Positions 1 through 9,067 of a stretch of 64,000 bases of DNA are shown here, piece by piece. This DNA comes from Gp6-AA40 sp036274155 (GTDB taxonomy: Bacteria; Acidobacteriota; Vicinamibacteria; Vicinamibacterales; UBA2999), in the NCBI GenBank assembly GCA_036274155.1, contig DASUGH010000083.1, forward strand, positions 1-64,000, read 5' to 3'. Both the position numbers and the translations under genes were made by a program. The notes beneath the pieces were generated by a model. That model saw nothing but the letters and a program-made list of their open reading frames with translations. It did not search any database and was not told where the DNA came from. How positions within the stretch are numbered: position 1 is the stretch's first letter; the number at the start of each line of letters is the position of its first letter.

Positions 1-3000
1 GTCCTGCAGTCCGGACCAGAGAACGTCCTCACGCGGCGGGTCCTGCGCCCAGGCGAGCGCCGACTCCCGGAGCGTCCAGAGACACACCGCCAGGTTGCCG
101 CTGTCGACCGTTGACGCGAACGGTGGCTCGAGAGCCTCCAGAGTGTTCGTGTCGTGCCAGTTCAACAGGTGGCCACGGTACGTCGTCAGATGGGGAATGA
201 CCGCGAGCGTCTGCAACGTCGATCGAATGAACTCTGGCAGCGTCAGGTAGCCGAAGTGCACGGCCGCCACGCGGGCGTTGAGCAGGAAACCAAGGTTCGT
301 CGGTGACAGGCGCTCCGCGGCGCTGCCATCTTCGCGGACGAAATCGGGCACCAGCCAGTTGTTGCGCTCGCCGCTCTGCTCACGAAAGAACCGCCAGGTG
401 CGCAGGGCGACGACGCGCAGGAGAGACTCGCGGTCGAGCGACGGCTCCTTCTGCGCGAAGCGCGGCTCCCTGTCGAGCCAGCCGGCAATCACGCGCACGA
501 GCACCCACGACGCCAGTACCGGCGCCGCGGCTGGAAGCGCCGCCGGCCGCAGGAACGCAACCGCCGCTGTCAGGCCGCACGCGATCCAGGGCGACCATTT
601 GAGGCACGAATCGATGGCGCTCCGATCGCGAAGCGCCGCCTCCGCTGCCGTCTCCCACTCGAGTAGCCGGCGCCGGGTCACGAACATGCGGGCCAGCGCG
701 CGAATGATCGCGTCTCCGGCGAGCAGCGCGTCGTGCAGCAGACAGGCCACGTGCAGGCCGACTGCCAGATGAGCGCGCGCAAACGCGCTCAGCTCCCGGC
801 CCAGGTATCTGGGCAGCGACATGTGCCACCAGGGCGCGCGCGTCAGCCCGAAGAGGAGCTGCCAGTACGCAGGCGCGAGGAGCAGGCCGACGGCTGCCAG
901 CGTCCAGCGAGCCGCCGAACCGGGCATGAGGACCCAGCCCGAGACGAGGAGCGCAATCGTCGCCGGATGCACCAGGCTCCGGCGCAGATTGTCGAGAATC
1001 TTCCACCGGGAGCGCACCTGCAGTGGATTGGCCACCAGCTGCCCGCGGAAGTCCGGCACCGGCGTCGACAACCAGCGGAGGATCTGCCAGTCGCCTCTGA
1101 TCCACCGGTGCGTGCGCCGGTAGTACGCGGTGAAGTGCGAGGGATAGTCGTCGATCAGCTCGATATCCGAGACGAGGCCTGAACGGGCGAACAAGCCTTC
1201 GATGAGATCGTGGCTGAGCAGCGTGTTGGGCGGGAAGCGATGCTCCAGCGACTCACGGAACACATCGACCTCGTAGATGCCCTTGCCGGTGTAGATCCCT
1301 TCGCCGAACAGATCCTGATAGACGTCGGACACCGCACGCGTGTAGATGTCGAAGCCGGTTTCGCCGGCGAAGAGCACCGCCAGCCAGCTGCGACGGGACG
1401 ACCGCGCGCTGATGGCAATGCGCGGCTGCAGAATGCCGTAGCCGTCCCTCACCACTTTGGTGACCGGATCGACGATGGCCCGGTTCAACGGGTGCGCAAT
1501 CGTTCCTACGAGACGGCGGGCGGCGTCGCGCGGCAGCTGCGTGTCGGAGTCGAGCGTGATGACGTAACGAATCCTCGGCAAACGCTCGAGGTTGCCGACC
1601 TTGACCGGGAACCGATCGCGCACGCCGCGGAGGAGCTGGTTCAGATCGTGGAGCTTCCCCCGCTTCCGCTCCCATCCCATCCACCGCTGTTCGCTCGGAT
1701 TGTAGGCACGGAACCGGTGGAACAGGAAGAATGGCGTGTTGCCGTTCCGGCCATGTCGTTCGTTCAGCTCGCGGATCAGCCGTTCGCAGAGGCGCAGCAG
1801 CTGGTTGTGCTCGTCGGCCGGCTCGCCCGAGTCGGGCGAATTCGTCACGAGCGCAAACCAGAGGTTCGGGTCCCGGTTGCCCAGGTACCGCACCTCCATG
1901 TCCCTCACGAGCCCGCGTATGTGACGCTGATTCAGGAGCAGCGCCGGAACGGCGACCATCGTGGCGCAGTCGGCGGGAATGCCATCCGAGAAATCCAGCT
2001 TGGGCAGCAGCGACGGCGAGACGTTTGACGTCGCCAGCGAGTTCATGATGCCAACAGCGGCGTGAGTCGCCGGTATGGCGAGAAGGACGATGCTGGCCAG
2101 CGCTGCCCATGGGTGCGCAAGCCCCACAGCGAACAAAGCCACGAACACCGCGGTGAGCAGGGCGATGCCGCCGAGGTAGCACACAGTCGCGTGACGCATC
2201 ACGGCATCGGCCAGGCGGCGCTTCCACGGCGTGCGATAGCCGGTACGACGCCGCAGCTCGGGAAGGCCTTCGTCGATGAGGTAGTACCCGACGTGCGCAC
2301 GACGGTACGCGACGCGGTCCGCCTCGTTCGTCGCATCCGATCGACAGGCCAGGCGAACCGCGATCTCGGCGACGTCGGCTTCCGTCCGCTTCGAATGTTT
2401 GGCCAGCTCGGCGACCGCGTGCCGGTACTGGTCCTGCGAGACCTCCTCCATCGATTCGTAGACGTTGGCCGGATCGCACGCCAGCACCGGGTCGACCGCG
2501 TTGGTCGACCCGAACACCGTCTTCCAGTCGGAGTCGGCAAGTGTCCGAAGGCTGGTGATGAGCGTCGGCAGCAGGGCGCGCTCGGACACGGCGGCGTAAA
2601 CCAGGCGCTCGAGAAGCCACAGCTGCAGCATCGGGCGCGCGGCGAAGATCTCGCCCATCTCCAGGTCTCGCACCTCCTGCGCACCGGTCACGAACGCCAC
2701 GAAGCTCTGTTCGTCGAAACGCCAGCCATGGACCAGCAGGTAGCTCTCACACAACGCGTCGATGCGAAGCATCGGCCTGCCATCGACGGCGACCGATGGA
2801 AAATCGCGGGTGGTTGCCGCCAGATCGCGCACGTCTTTTTCCGCTGCGACGATCAGCCGGACGTTGCCCGACAGCCAGTCCTGATGCAGCTGCGACTGCG
2901 GCTTCGACACGGCATCGTGATGCAGCGCCTTCTTGATGGCCTGGGCCCGGCGCCGCAGGCGGCGGAAGACCCCGCGCGGATCGCGAACCTTGTGCAGGCC

Positions 3001-3132
3001 CGCCATCGTTCGACGGCCGGCGGCCCGCGTCCGTTCGAACGCGAAGACGCCGGTCGCCTGCTCAGTGTCTCGCGGCGGCGGCAGCAGCGCCGTCCCGGTC
3101 AAACGTTTGGTTGCAATCGATACAGTCGACAC
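1..3132 (-). CDS. Cyclic beta-1,2-glucan synthase, N-terminal part (runs off the left edge)
   Basis: The minus strand reads open from a GTG at 3132 to the window edge, giving the first 1044 residues. Full-length members of this family are usually well over 2000 residues, so the C-terminal phosphorylase (GH94) part should lie outside. The region near residue 525 carries LDSDTQLPRDAARRL, the GT84 signature. It is followed near residues 640-680 by LSHDLIEGLFARSGL and HRWIRGDWQ, typical of this inner-membrane enzyme, which uses UDP-glucose to make cyclic osmoregulated glucans. Hydrophobic segments lie at about 312-364 and 716-757. The start follows GAGGTG, which also overlaps an alternative GTG at 3138. 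It begins 20 bases after the stop of an ABC exporter, so the two are probably co-transcribed. The family call is confident; the start is less so. Confidence 0.88.
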   Translation of the reverse strand, partial: MSTVSIATKRLTGTALLPPPRDTEQATGVFAFERTRAAGRRTMAGLHKVRDPRGVFRRLRRRAQAIKKALHHDAVSKPQSQLHQDWLSGNVRLIVAAEKDVRDLAATTRDFPSVAVDGRPMLRIDALCESYLLVHGWRFDEQSFVAFVTGAQEVRDLEMGEIFAARPMLQLWLLERLVYAAVSERALLPTLITSLRTLADSDWKTVFGSTNAVDPVLACDPANVYESMEEVSQDQYRHAVAELAKHSKRTEADVAEIAVRLACRSDATNEADRVAYRRAHVGYYLIDEGLPELRRRTGYRTPWKRRLADAVMRHATVCYLGGIALLTAVFVALFAVGLAHPWAALASIVLLAIPATHAAVGIMNSLATSNVSPSLLPKLDFSDGIPADCATMVAVPALLLNQRHIRGLVRDMEVRYLGNRDPNLWFALVTNSPDSGEPADEHNQLLRLCERLIRELNERHGRNGNTPFFLFHRFRAYNPSEQRWMGWERKRGKLHDLNQLLRGVRDRFPVKVGNLERLPRIRYVITLDSDTQLPRDAARRLVGTIAHPLNRAIVDPVTKVVRDGYGILQPRIAISARSSRRSWLAVLFAGETGFDIYTRAVSDVYQDLFGEGIYTGKGIYEVDVFRESLEHRFPPNTLLSHDLIEGLFARSGLVSDIELIDDYPSHFTAYYRRTHRWIRGDWQILRWLSTPVPDFRGQLVANPLQVRSRWKILDNLRRSLVHPATIALLVSGWVLMPGSAARWTLAAVGLLLAPAYWQLLFGLTRAPWWHMSLPRYLGRELSAFARAHLAVGLHVACLLHDALLAGDAIIRALARMFVTRRRLLEWETAAEAALRDRSAIDSCLKWSPWIACGLTAAVAFLRPAALPAAAPVLASWVLVRVIAGWLDREPRFAQKEPSLDRESLLRVVALRTWRFFREQSGERNNWLVPDFVREDGSAAERLSPTNLGFLLNARVAAVHFGYLTLPEFIRSTLQTLAVIPHLTTYRGHLLNWHDTNTLEALEPPFASTVDSGNLAVCLWTLRESALAWAQDPPREDVLWSGLQD

Positions 3133-3151
3133 GATCACCTCGCACGCCGTA

Positions 3152-4972
3152 TCAGCGATAGCTCGACGCCTGCAGCTCGAACATGTCTGCATAGCGCCCA
3201 CCCCGGGCCACCAGTTCGCGGTGTCTCCCCTGTTCGGCGATACGTCCGCCGTCCAGCACCACGATGTGATCAGCCATTCGTACGGTCGAAAAGCGATGAG
3301 AAATGAGCAGCGACATCTTTCCGGCGGTCAGCTCGGCGAAGCGCTGGAACACGTCGTATTCGGAGGGCGCGTCGAGCGCCGCGGTCGGCTCGTCCAGAAT
3401 GAGCAGCTGCGCGTCGCGCAGGTATGCCCGCGCGAGGGCGACCTTCTGCCACTCGCCGCCGGACAGGTCGACGCCGCCTTCGAAGCGGCGGCCGAGCTGC
3501 TGCACGTAGCCGTTCGGCAGGCGGCCGATGACGGCGCTCGCCAGGCTCTTGCGCGCCGCGAGCTCGATTTCGTCGTCACGTGCGGCAACGGCAATGCGCC
3601 CGATGGCGATGTTTTCGCGGGCCGTCATCTCGTAACGGACGAAGTCCTGGAAGATCACACCGATCTCGCGATGGAGCTCTTCGAGCCGGTAGTCGCGAAG
3701 ATCGACACCGTCGAGCAGGATGCGGCCGCCGCAGGGGTCGTACAGCCGGGTGAGCAGCTTGACGATGGTCGTTTTGCCTTCGCCGTTCCGGCCAACCAGC
3801 GCCACGCGCTCTCCAGCCGACAGGCGGAAATCGAAGCCGTCGAGGACGGGACGCGTATGCCCCGGATAGGTGAACGACACGCGGTCGAAGACGATGCCGT
3901 CACGAATCGGACGCGGCGCCGGGATCGCGTCGGGCTTCGAGGTGACCGAGGGCCGCGTCGCCAGGAACTCGACGAGATCGGTAAGGAACAGCGACTGGTC
4001 GGCGATGCTGGCGAAGGTCGAGAACACACCCTGGATGGCGCCGCTCGCTCCGCCGATCGACGCCGCCAGCAGTTGCATCGTCCCGAGCGTGAGCTGCCCG
4101 TTGACCGTCTGGAACACCACGTACGCGTAGGCGCCGTAGTAGCTGCTGGTGCTGATCAGCGACAGCAGGATGCCGAACCCGAGCCGCCGGCGCGAGAGCG
4201 CGAGATTCTGGACGTAGAGCTCGTCGGACAGCTGCGTGTAGCGCTCGCTCACCAGCGGCGCAAGGCCAAAGAGCTTCAGCTCCTTCGCCGACTCCTTGCT
4301 GGCGCCGAGCTGACGCAGGTAGTCCAGCTGACGTCTGAGCGGCGTCTGCCGCAGGCCGAGCGAGTAGCCGAGAAAGGCGTAGTGGCTCTCACCGACGAAG
4401 ACCGGCACTACGGCGGCGACAAGCAGCACGAGGAGCCACGGCGAGAAATAGAAGACGGTGGCGGCCAGCGTGATCGCGGTAATCAGCTGCTGCACCATCC
4501 CGCCGATCGCGTGCACCATGCCGATGCGATCGGTCGCCTGCGCCCGCGCCCGCTCGAGCCGGTCGTGAAAGACCGGGTCTTCGTACGTGGCGAGATCGAG
4601 CCGCGAGGCGTGCGCCATGACGCGCGTGCTCACATGGCGCGTGAACCGATCGGCGAACAGACCATCGAAGAACCCGGTGACGCGGCCGATCACGACGCCC
4701 GTGATCGACAATCCGCACTCGAGCGCAACGAACCACCAGAAGTCGGGGCGGAGCGGCGATCCGCTGAAGTGCTGCTGGAGGGCGTCGAGAATGGTCTTCG
4801 CCACCGCCAGCATGGCGAGCGGCAGAAGCGCGCCGAGCGCACGGCCACCGAACGCGGCACAGAGCAGCCAGGGGCCCGACTCCCACGACAGCCGCAGCAG
4901 CGCGGGAACGTGGCTCAGCGCTCGTGCCCTGGCACGCCAGGCAGCTCGTTTCGGCCCTACCGCTTCCCCCAT
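3152..4972 (-). CDS. ABC exporter, fused membrane and ATPase domains
   Basis: This 606-residue half-transporter has an N-terminal six-helix membrane domain (about residues 20-340) and a C-terminal nucleotide-binding domain. Visible motifs are Walker A GRNGEGKTT (about 393-401), a Q-loop VIFQDF, the signature LSGGEWQ (about 503), Walker B LLILDEP (about 523) and the switch histidine in SHRFS (about 559). It should work as a homodimer exporting a lipid, peptide or glycan. The gene lies just upstream of the cyclic glucan synthase, which resembles the NdvA/NdvB partnership. However, LSGGEWQ is more usual in peptide-type exporters than in NdvA, so the substrate is inferred. I chose the ATG at 4972 because AAAGGA precedes it; an upstream in-frame GTG at 5068 is possible. 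Confidence 0.85.
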   Translation of the reverse strand: MGEAVGPKRAAWRARARALSHVPALLRLSWESGPWLLCAAFGGRALGALLPLAMLAVAKTILDALQQHFSGSPLRPDFWWFVALECGLSITGVVIGRVTGFFDGLFADRFTRHVSTRVMAHASRLDLATYEDPVFHDRLERARAQATDRIGMVHAIGGMVQQLITAITLAATVFYFSPWLLVLLVAAVVPVFVGESHYAFLGYSLGLRQTPLRRQLDYLRQLGASKESAKELKLFGLAPLVSERYTQLSDELYVQNLALSRRRLGFGILLSLISTSSYYGAYAYVVFQTVNGQLTLGTMQLLAASIGGASGAIQGVFSTFASIADQSLFLTDLVEFLATRPSVTSKPDAIPAPRPIRDGIVFDRVSFTYPGHTRPVLDGFDFRLSAGERVALVGRNGEGKTTIVKLLTRLYDPCGGRILLDGVDLRDYRLEELHREIGVIFQDFVRYEMTARENIAIGRIAVAARDDEIELAARKSLASAVIGRLPNGYVQQLGRRFEGGVDLSGGEWQKVALARAYLRDAQLLILDEPTAALDAPSEYDVFQRFAELTAGKMSLLISHRFSTVRMADHIVVLDGGRIAEQGRHRELVARGGRYADMFELQASSYR

Positions 4973-5403
4973 AGCCACTGTTCCTTTGAAGGCGAGGTCG
5001 GCAGGGACACCCGCTGAATCCAAAACGACCCGAGGCACCCGGGAGGAGGCCGGGCTCGGTAAACGCACAACGGGCTCGGTTGCGCGCTCTCAAGCTCGCA
5101 AAGACGCGAGCCCGAAATCGACGTGACGCCCTGTGCAAATAGGTCGCCAGATGTGAAGAGTCAGATTGGACCCTGACTCGGCCTGCGTAGAGGGGTCAGG
5201 TGGCATGGCCCGATTCCGGGTTGAGCTACGGCTGCGTAAGGTTCTCGGTCAGGCCCGGTAAAAATGTCCCCCGAAGGAACTCCCGCATCGCCCGTTCGTC
5301 CCAGCAAGGCGGTGAACCTCCCCTGCGCACCCCACCGCCCCGCCTTCCCGAGGCGGCGAGGATTCGACGACTCGACGAGGCCCCGGCGGGCCCTCTGCGC
5401 TCC
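4973..5403. other. Intergenic region without a supported gene
   Basis: This divergent gap separates the ABC exporter (minus) from the ECF sigma factor (plus) and should hold promoters for both. Only the candidate ECF promoter starting at 5404 could be assigned. Short GGGGTCAGG-like words near 5190 look like chance or a decayed repeat. No coding pattern or RNA gene is evident. Confidence 0.4.
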
Positions 5404-5432
5404 GAAACTTTCGCAGCGTTCAGGGGTTCTAG
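5404..5432 (+). promoter_or_regulatory. Candidate ECF-type promoter upstream of a sigma factor gene
   Basis: GAAACTT at 5404-5410 and TCTAG at 5428-5432 are separated by 17 bases. This resembles the GAACTT-16/17-TCTGA layout used by RpoE-like ECF sigma factors, which often activate their own gene. The start codon is about 28 bases downstream. The match is by eye and transcription is not shown. Confidence 0.35.
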
Positions 5433-5459
5433 CTGTAGTGAACGCCGGGCGACGTGCCG

Positions 5460-6002
5460 ATGACGAGCGACGCCGACCCGTTTGAAGCGTTCGTACGGAG
5501 TCACCAGGACATGGTGTACGGCGTGGCCGTGCGGCTCCTTGGCAATCCAGCTGAGGCGGAGGACGTCGCTCAAACAGTCTTCCTGAAAGCGTTTCAGAGG
5601 TTTGACGAGCTCGGCGCCAGCCCATCGGCAGCCGCCTGGCTCAGAACCGTGACGAAGAACGCCTGCCTCAATCACCTGTCGCGGTATCGCGCCCGGTGGC
5701 GGTTCTTCAGCGAGCTCGAGAGCGGAGAGCCGACGGATCAAAGCTTCGCCGACACCATCGCATCGTCGTCGTCTCCGGTGCTCGACTTCGAGCGGGACGA
5801 CCAGCGGGAGCACATCGAGCAGGCACTCAGGGCGCTTCCGGATCACCAGCGCGTTCCGCTCGTGCTCTTTCATCTCGAGGGCACGAGCTACCAGGACATC
5901 GCCGCGCTTCTGAGCGTCTCGCTCGCCAAGGTGAAGACGGACATCTACCGCGGCCGCGAGGCGCTCAGGCGGCAGCTCGCCCACATCCATGCATCCCGCT
6001 GA
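5460..6002 (+). CDS. ECF-family RNA polymerase sigma factor
   Basis: This protein of about 180 residues has region 2 (DMVYGVAVRLLGNPAEAEDV, with AAWLRTVTKNACLNHL after it) and region 4 (LRALPDHQRVPLVLFHLEG, then a helix-turn-helix around SYQDIAALLSVSLAKVKTD). It is of normal length for an ECF factor and should direct RNA polymerase to an extracytoplasmic-stress regulon. Start choices are the ATG at 5460 or a GTG six bases earlier; neither has a strong ribosome site. It overlaps the next gene by 14 bases and heads a three-gene operon whose other members are membrane proteins. The second gene takes the place where an anti-sigma factor is normally found. Confidence 0.88.
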   Translation: MTSDADPFEAFVRSHQDMVYGVAVRLLGNPAEAEDVAQTVFLKAFQRFDELGASPSAAAWLRTVTKNACLNHLSRYRARWRFFSELESGEPTDQSFADTIASSSSPVLDFERDDQREHIEQALRALPDHQRVPLVLFHLEGTSYQDIAALLSVSLAKVKTDIYRGREALRRQLAHIHASR

Positions 6003-6471
6003 ACTCGCCGAGTTCGTCGACCGCGCGCTCGAGGCGCTGCCGGCGCCGCGCGCGCCACGGACGCTGCTCCCCCGCGTGCTCGCTGCGGTACGGCAGCTGA
6101 AAGAACGTCCCTGGTACCAGCGCGCCTGGCTCACGTGGCCGCTCGAGTGGCAGACCGTCTCGCTTGCCACGATGGCGTGCCTGGCGATTGCCGCTGCTCT
6201 GCTCGCTCCGGCGGCGCGTGAAGCGCTCATCGCTCTCGCCGCAACCCTCGAGACGACTCGCCTGGGCGAGGCCGCCGGCGTCGTGCAGCAGATCGAGCAC
6301 GGTGCGCGCGGGGTGGAAGCGACGACGACCGCTGTCTGGACGATCTGGCGGGTGGTGCTGCTGCCGTTCGTCGCCTACGCATGTGGCGTGCTGGCCCTGA
6401 TGAGCGCCGCCTGCGCGGCTTCCGTTGCCACGATCAAAACGCTCGCGTTTGGAAAGGCGATCTCACGATGA
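5989..6471 (+). CDS. Small membrane protein, possible anti-sigma factor
   Basis: This 160-residue protein has a basic, helical N-terminal 55 residues, a hydrophobic helix at about 57-77 and one or two more at about 118-148. It starts inside the sigma factor gene and its TGA overlaps the next start codon as ATGA, so the three genes look translationally coupled. Position and layout (cytoplasmic N-terminus, then membrane helix) suit an anti-sigma factor. The zinc-binding HxxxCxxC motif is absent, so this is inferred from context alone. I do not recognise a named family. Confidence 0.6.
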   Translation: MHPAELAEFVDRALEALPAPRAPRTLLPRVLAAVRQLKERPWYQRAWLTWPLEWQTVSLATMACLAIAAALLAPAAREALIALAATLETTRLGEAAGVVQQIEHGARGVEATTTAVWTIWRVVLLPFVAYACGVLALMSAACAASVATIKTLAFGKAISR

Positions 6472-8051
6472 CTCGTCGCGCAGCCGCCCTCTGTCTTCTG
6501 CTCCTGACCGTTCATGCAGTGCCTCGCGACGCCGTCGCGCAGCCGCCGCCAGCTCCGCCTCCCGTCGAGCGTCCCGACGCGACCCCGCCGGCCGGCGTGG
6601 TGATCGAGGATGCCGAGATTCCGCCGCCGCCGCGAGGACAGCCGGCGGTCCGGATTGGCAGCGACTACACCCTCGCCGCCGGAGATTCGACTCGCGATGT
6701 GGCGGTCGTCTCGGGCTCCGCCACGATCGCCGGACATGTTTTCGGCGACGTCGTGGTGGTGCTCGGCCAGGTGCGCCTCGCGGGCACTGCCGTGATCGAC
6801 GGCGATCTCGTGGTGGTGGGAGGCAGCGCGGCGATCGAGTCGGGCGCCACCGTCGATCACGACCTGATCGTGATCGGTGGAGCCCTCGACGCCCCGGCCG
6901 GGTTCTCGCCTGGAGGCGAGCACGTGGCCATCGGCTCGCAGATGCTCGGCGGCGACCTTCAGGCGCTCGTGCCCTGGATTACGCGTGGATTGATGTGGGG
7001 ACGCCTCATCGTCCCGGACGTCGTCTGGGTATGGGCGGTCGTCGGCGGATTCTTTCTCCTCTACCTGCTGATCAATCTGGTCGCCGAGCGGCCGGTGCGG
7101 GCCTGCGCGGAAGTCATTGCCGCGAAGCCGTTGACCACGTTCCTGATGGGACTGCTGGTGCTGCTCCTGTCCGGGCCGCTGATGCTGCTCCTCACCGTGT
7201 CGGTCGTCGGCATCATCGTGATCCCGTTCGTGGTCTGTGCGCTGCTGCTGGCGGCACTGGTCGGCCGGGTCGGCGTGGCGCGCTGGCTCGGAATGCGGAT
7301 CGTCGCCGAGGACGAACCGACTGTCGCGAAAGCGACGCGCTCGTTCGTCATCGGATTCGCCGTGCTCTGCCTTGGCTACATGATTCCGGTGCTCGGGCTC
7401 ATCCTCTGGGCATCGGTTGGCGTCCTGGCCATTGGCGCCGGCGTCGCGTCGTTCCTTGACGCCTATCGCCGCGAGAACCCGGCGCCTCCGCGCGTCGAGC
7501 CGCCAATCCCGTCCGCTCCGTCTGGAGGGCTCGGAACGACACCATCGCCTGGCATCGCCCAGGCCGCGTACGAGGCGCCACTGTCAGACATTCCGCCACA
7601 GCCCACATTCGTGCCGCCAGCCGACGCGCGCCCGTCGCCACAACCAGCGGCGGCCATCTCCCTGACCGGCTTTCCTTTCGCGCCGTTCCGCGACCGCCTG
7701 ATGGCGTTCATCCTCGACATCATCATCGTGCTCATTGCCTCCGCCATGCTGGACCTCGGACGCAACGGGCCACGTCGATTCCTGATGCTGCTGCTCATCT
7801 ACCACATCGCCTTCTGGACCTGGAAGGCCACGACGGTGGGCGGCATCATCTGCCAGCTGCGCGTGACGCTCCTGAACGGCGAGCGGCCCCGCTTCGTCGA
7901 CGCGCTGGTGCGAGGGTTGTCGAGCATCCTGTCGCTCGCGGCGCTCGGGCTGGGCGCTCTGTGGATTCTGAAGGACCCGGAGCGCCAGGCCTGGCACGAC
8001 CGGATCGCCGGCACTTACGTCGTCAAGGTGCCGAGACACTATCCGGTCTAG
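6468..8051 (+). CDS. Bactofilin-like (polymer-forming) and RDD-domain membrane protein
   Basis: This 527-residue protein begins with a signal peptide ending near VAQPPP. Residues about 55-150 show a repeating short-strand pattern (ATIAGHVFGDVVVVLGQVRL and similar), as in polymer-forming bactofilin-like beta-helices. Several membrane helices follow at about 180-340, then a proline-rich linker, then a C-terminal RDD domain (from about 425) with PFRDRLMAFILDIIIVLI and DPERQAWHDRIAGTYVV. RDD domains are small membrane modules of uncertain transport role. The ATG overlaps the stop of the preceding gene by four bases, placing it in the ECF operon. It may be a cell-envelope structure or stress protein; the function is not established. 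Confidence 0.75.
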   Translation: MTRRAAALCLLLLTVHAVPRDAVAQPPPAPPPVERPDATPPAGVVIEDAEIPPPPRGQPAVRIGSDYTLAAGDSTRDVAVVSGSATIAGHVFGDVVVVLGQVRLAGTAVIDGDLVVVGGSAAIESGATVDHDLIVIGGALDAPAGFSPGGEHVAIGSQMLGGDLQALVPWITRGLMWGRLIVPDVVWVWAVVGGFFLLYLLINLVAERPVRACAEVIAAKPLTTFLMGLLVLLLSGPLMLLLTVSVVGIIVIPFVVCALLLAALVGRVGVARWLGMRIVAEDEPTVAKATRSFVIGFAVLCLGYMIPVLGLILWASVGVLAIGAGVASFLDAYRRENPAPPRVEPPIPSAPSGGLGTTPSPGIAQAAYEAPLSDIPPQPTFVPPADARPSPQPAAAISLTGFPFAPFRDRLMAFILDIIIVLIASAMLDLGRNGPRRFLMLLLIYHIAFWTWKATTVGGIICQLRVTLLNGERPRFVDALVRGLSSILSLAALGLGALWILKDPERQAWHDRIAGTYVVKVPRHYPV

Positions 8052-8887
8052 CGCCTGACCGGCGTTCCGTAGACCTCGATGCGCGCGACGTTGACGAATC
8101 CTCCCCAGCCGTGACCGCTGCCCGGCAGGAGATCGGCAAAGCCGATTTCGTCCACGCGACTCAGGTTCGGCTTCTCCACCCAGGTGCCGCGCGTGACGAC
8201 CCGCTCGATGTCGAGCGCCAGCCATCGCACGTTGGCCACTGCGAACTCGCTCTCCAGGAACAGCGTTGAGTTCGATGACGCAGCACCCTCTGCGTAGTCG
8301 CCAACGAGCCAGGTACCGTCGGCCAGCTTGATGGCCGGGCGGACGACGTGAAAGCCGGACGTCCTCGTGACCCAGCGGATCCTGGCGAGGCCTGTCAGGT
8401 CTACGAAGTTGTTCTTGTCGCGCAGCGTGACCGCCACCGGCGTCTGGCATACACCCGTCCAGAGGTTCGGCGGATCGCTTGGCTGGCCGGCGACCACCTG
8501 CTTCGGCCGCGGGTTCTGGTTGTAGCCCGCCAGCTGCACGCAGGACGGACCGGTCCAGTCCCGTGCGATCGATCCCGGCGGCGGATTCTTGAGATTCCGG
8601 GGAACCTCGGCGGCGCGGGGGTCGTACAGCTTCAGCTCGAGGTTGCTGTTGGTGACCGCCTGCGGCGTGATGCCGCGCTCGGGCTCGTAGTTGGTGCTGG
8701 CGTCGAACGGCGTCGTCTGCCGCCATTCCTCCCGGAAGAACAACGGCGGCTGCGGCGCCGGCGTCGCGAACTTCGGCGCCGTGCCGCCCGGCGGCTGCTG
8801 CGCGGCGCCGGCGAGAGCACCGGCCGTGCACCCGATAGCCAACACGGCCAGCCATATCCGACGAGCGATCCGAAGACGTTGCGACAT
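8048..8887 (-). CDS. Exported protein of unknown function
   Basis: This 279-residue protein has a clear N-terminal signal (positive RIARRIW, a hydrophobic core, cleavage near GALAGAAQQ). The mature part reads as a beta-rich domain with many aromatic residues (LFFREEW, WTGVCQTPVAV, RIRWVTRTSGFH, VRWLALDIE). Near the C-terminus SGHGWGGFVNVARIEVYG recalls concanavalin-like or galactose-binding folds seen in secreted glycan-related proteins, but no catalytic signature is visible. It converges on the RDD gene with a four-base overlap of stop codons. I cannot assign a function. Confidence 0.65.
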   Translation of the reverse strand: MSQRLRIARRIWLAVLAIGCTAGALAGAAQQPPGGTAPKFATPAPQPPLFFREEWRQTTPFDASTNYEPERGITPQAVTNSNLELKLYDPRAAEVPRNLKNPPPGSIARDWTGPSCVQLAGYNQNPRPKQVVAGQPSDPPNLWTGVCQTPVAVTLRDKNNFVDLTGLARIRWVTRTSGFHVVRPAIKLADGTWLVGDYAEGAASSNSTLFLESEFAVANVRWLALDIERVVTRGTWVEKPNLSRVDEIGFADLLPGSGHGWGGFVNVARIEVYGTPVRR

Positions 8888-9067
8888 CGTTTCCTCCGCA
8901 GTCGGCCGCGGTCAGCGTCCGGTGCGGGTGAGTCTACACTTCGCCGCTCGCGATGTCCCGCCCGCTCGATGACCGCCCGCAGATGGAGCGTCGACCAGCG
9001 GTTCAGGCGCTGGAACCGTTCCGCCTTCTTCGACGAAAATGGTGAATGCATCCTGTCGGGTGACGAC

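Noticed and set aside
2933..5017. Long open frame on the plus strand opposite the ABC exporter
   Set aside because: Arg/Glu-rich, no domain; it is the antisense shadow of a high-GC gene with a clear ABC transporter on the other strand.
8348..9067. Upstream extension of the exported protein at 9068-10135
   Set aside because: It would overlap the opposite-strand exported gene and reads as low-complexity arginine-rich sequence.
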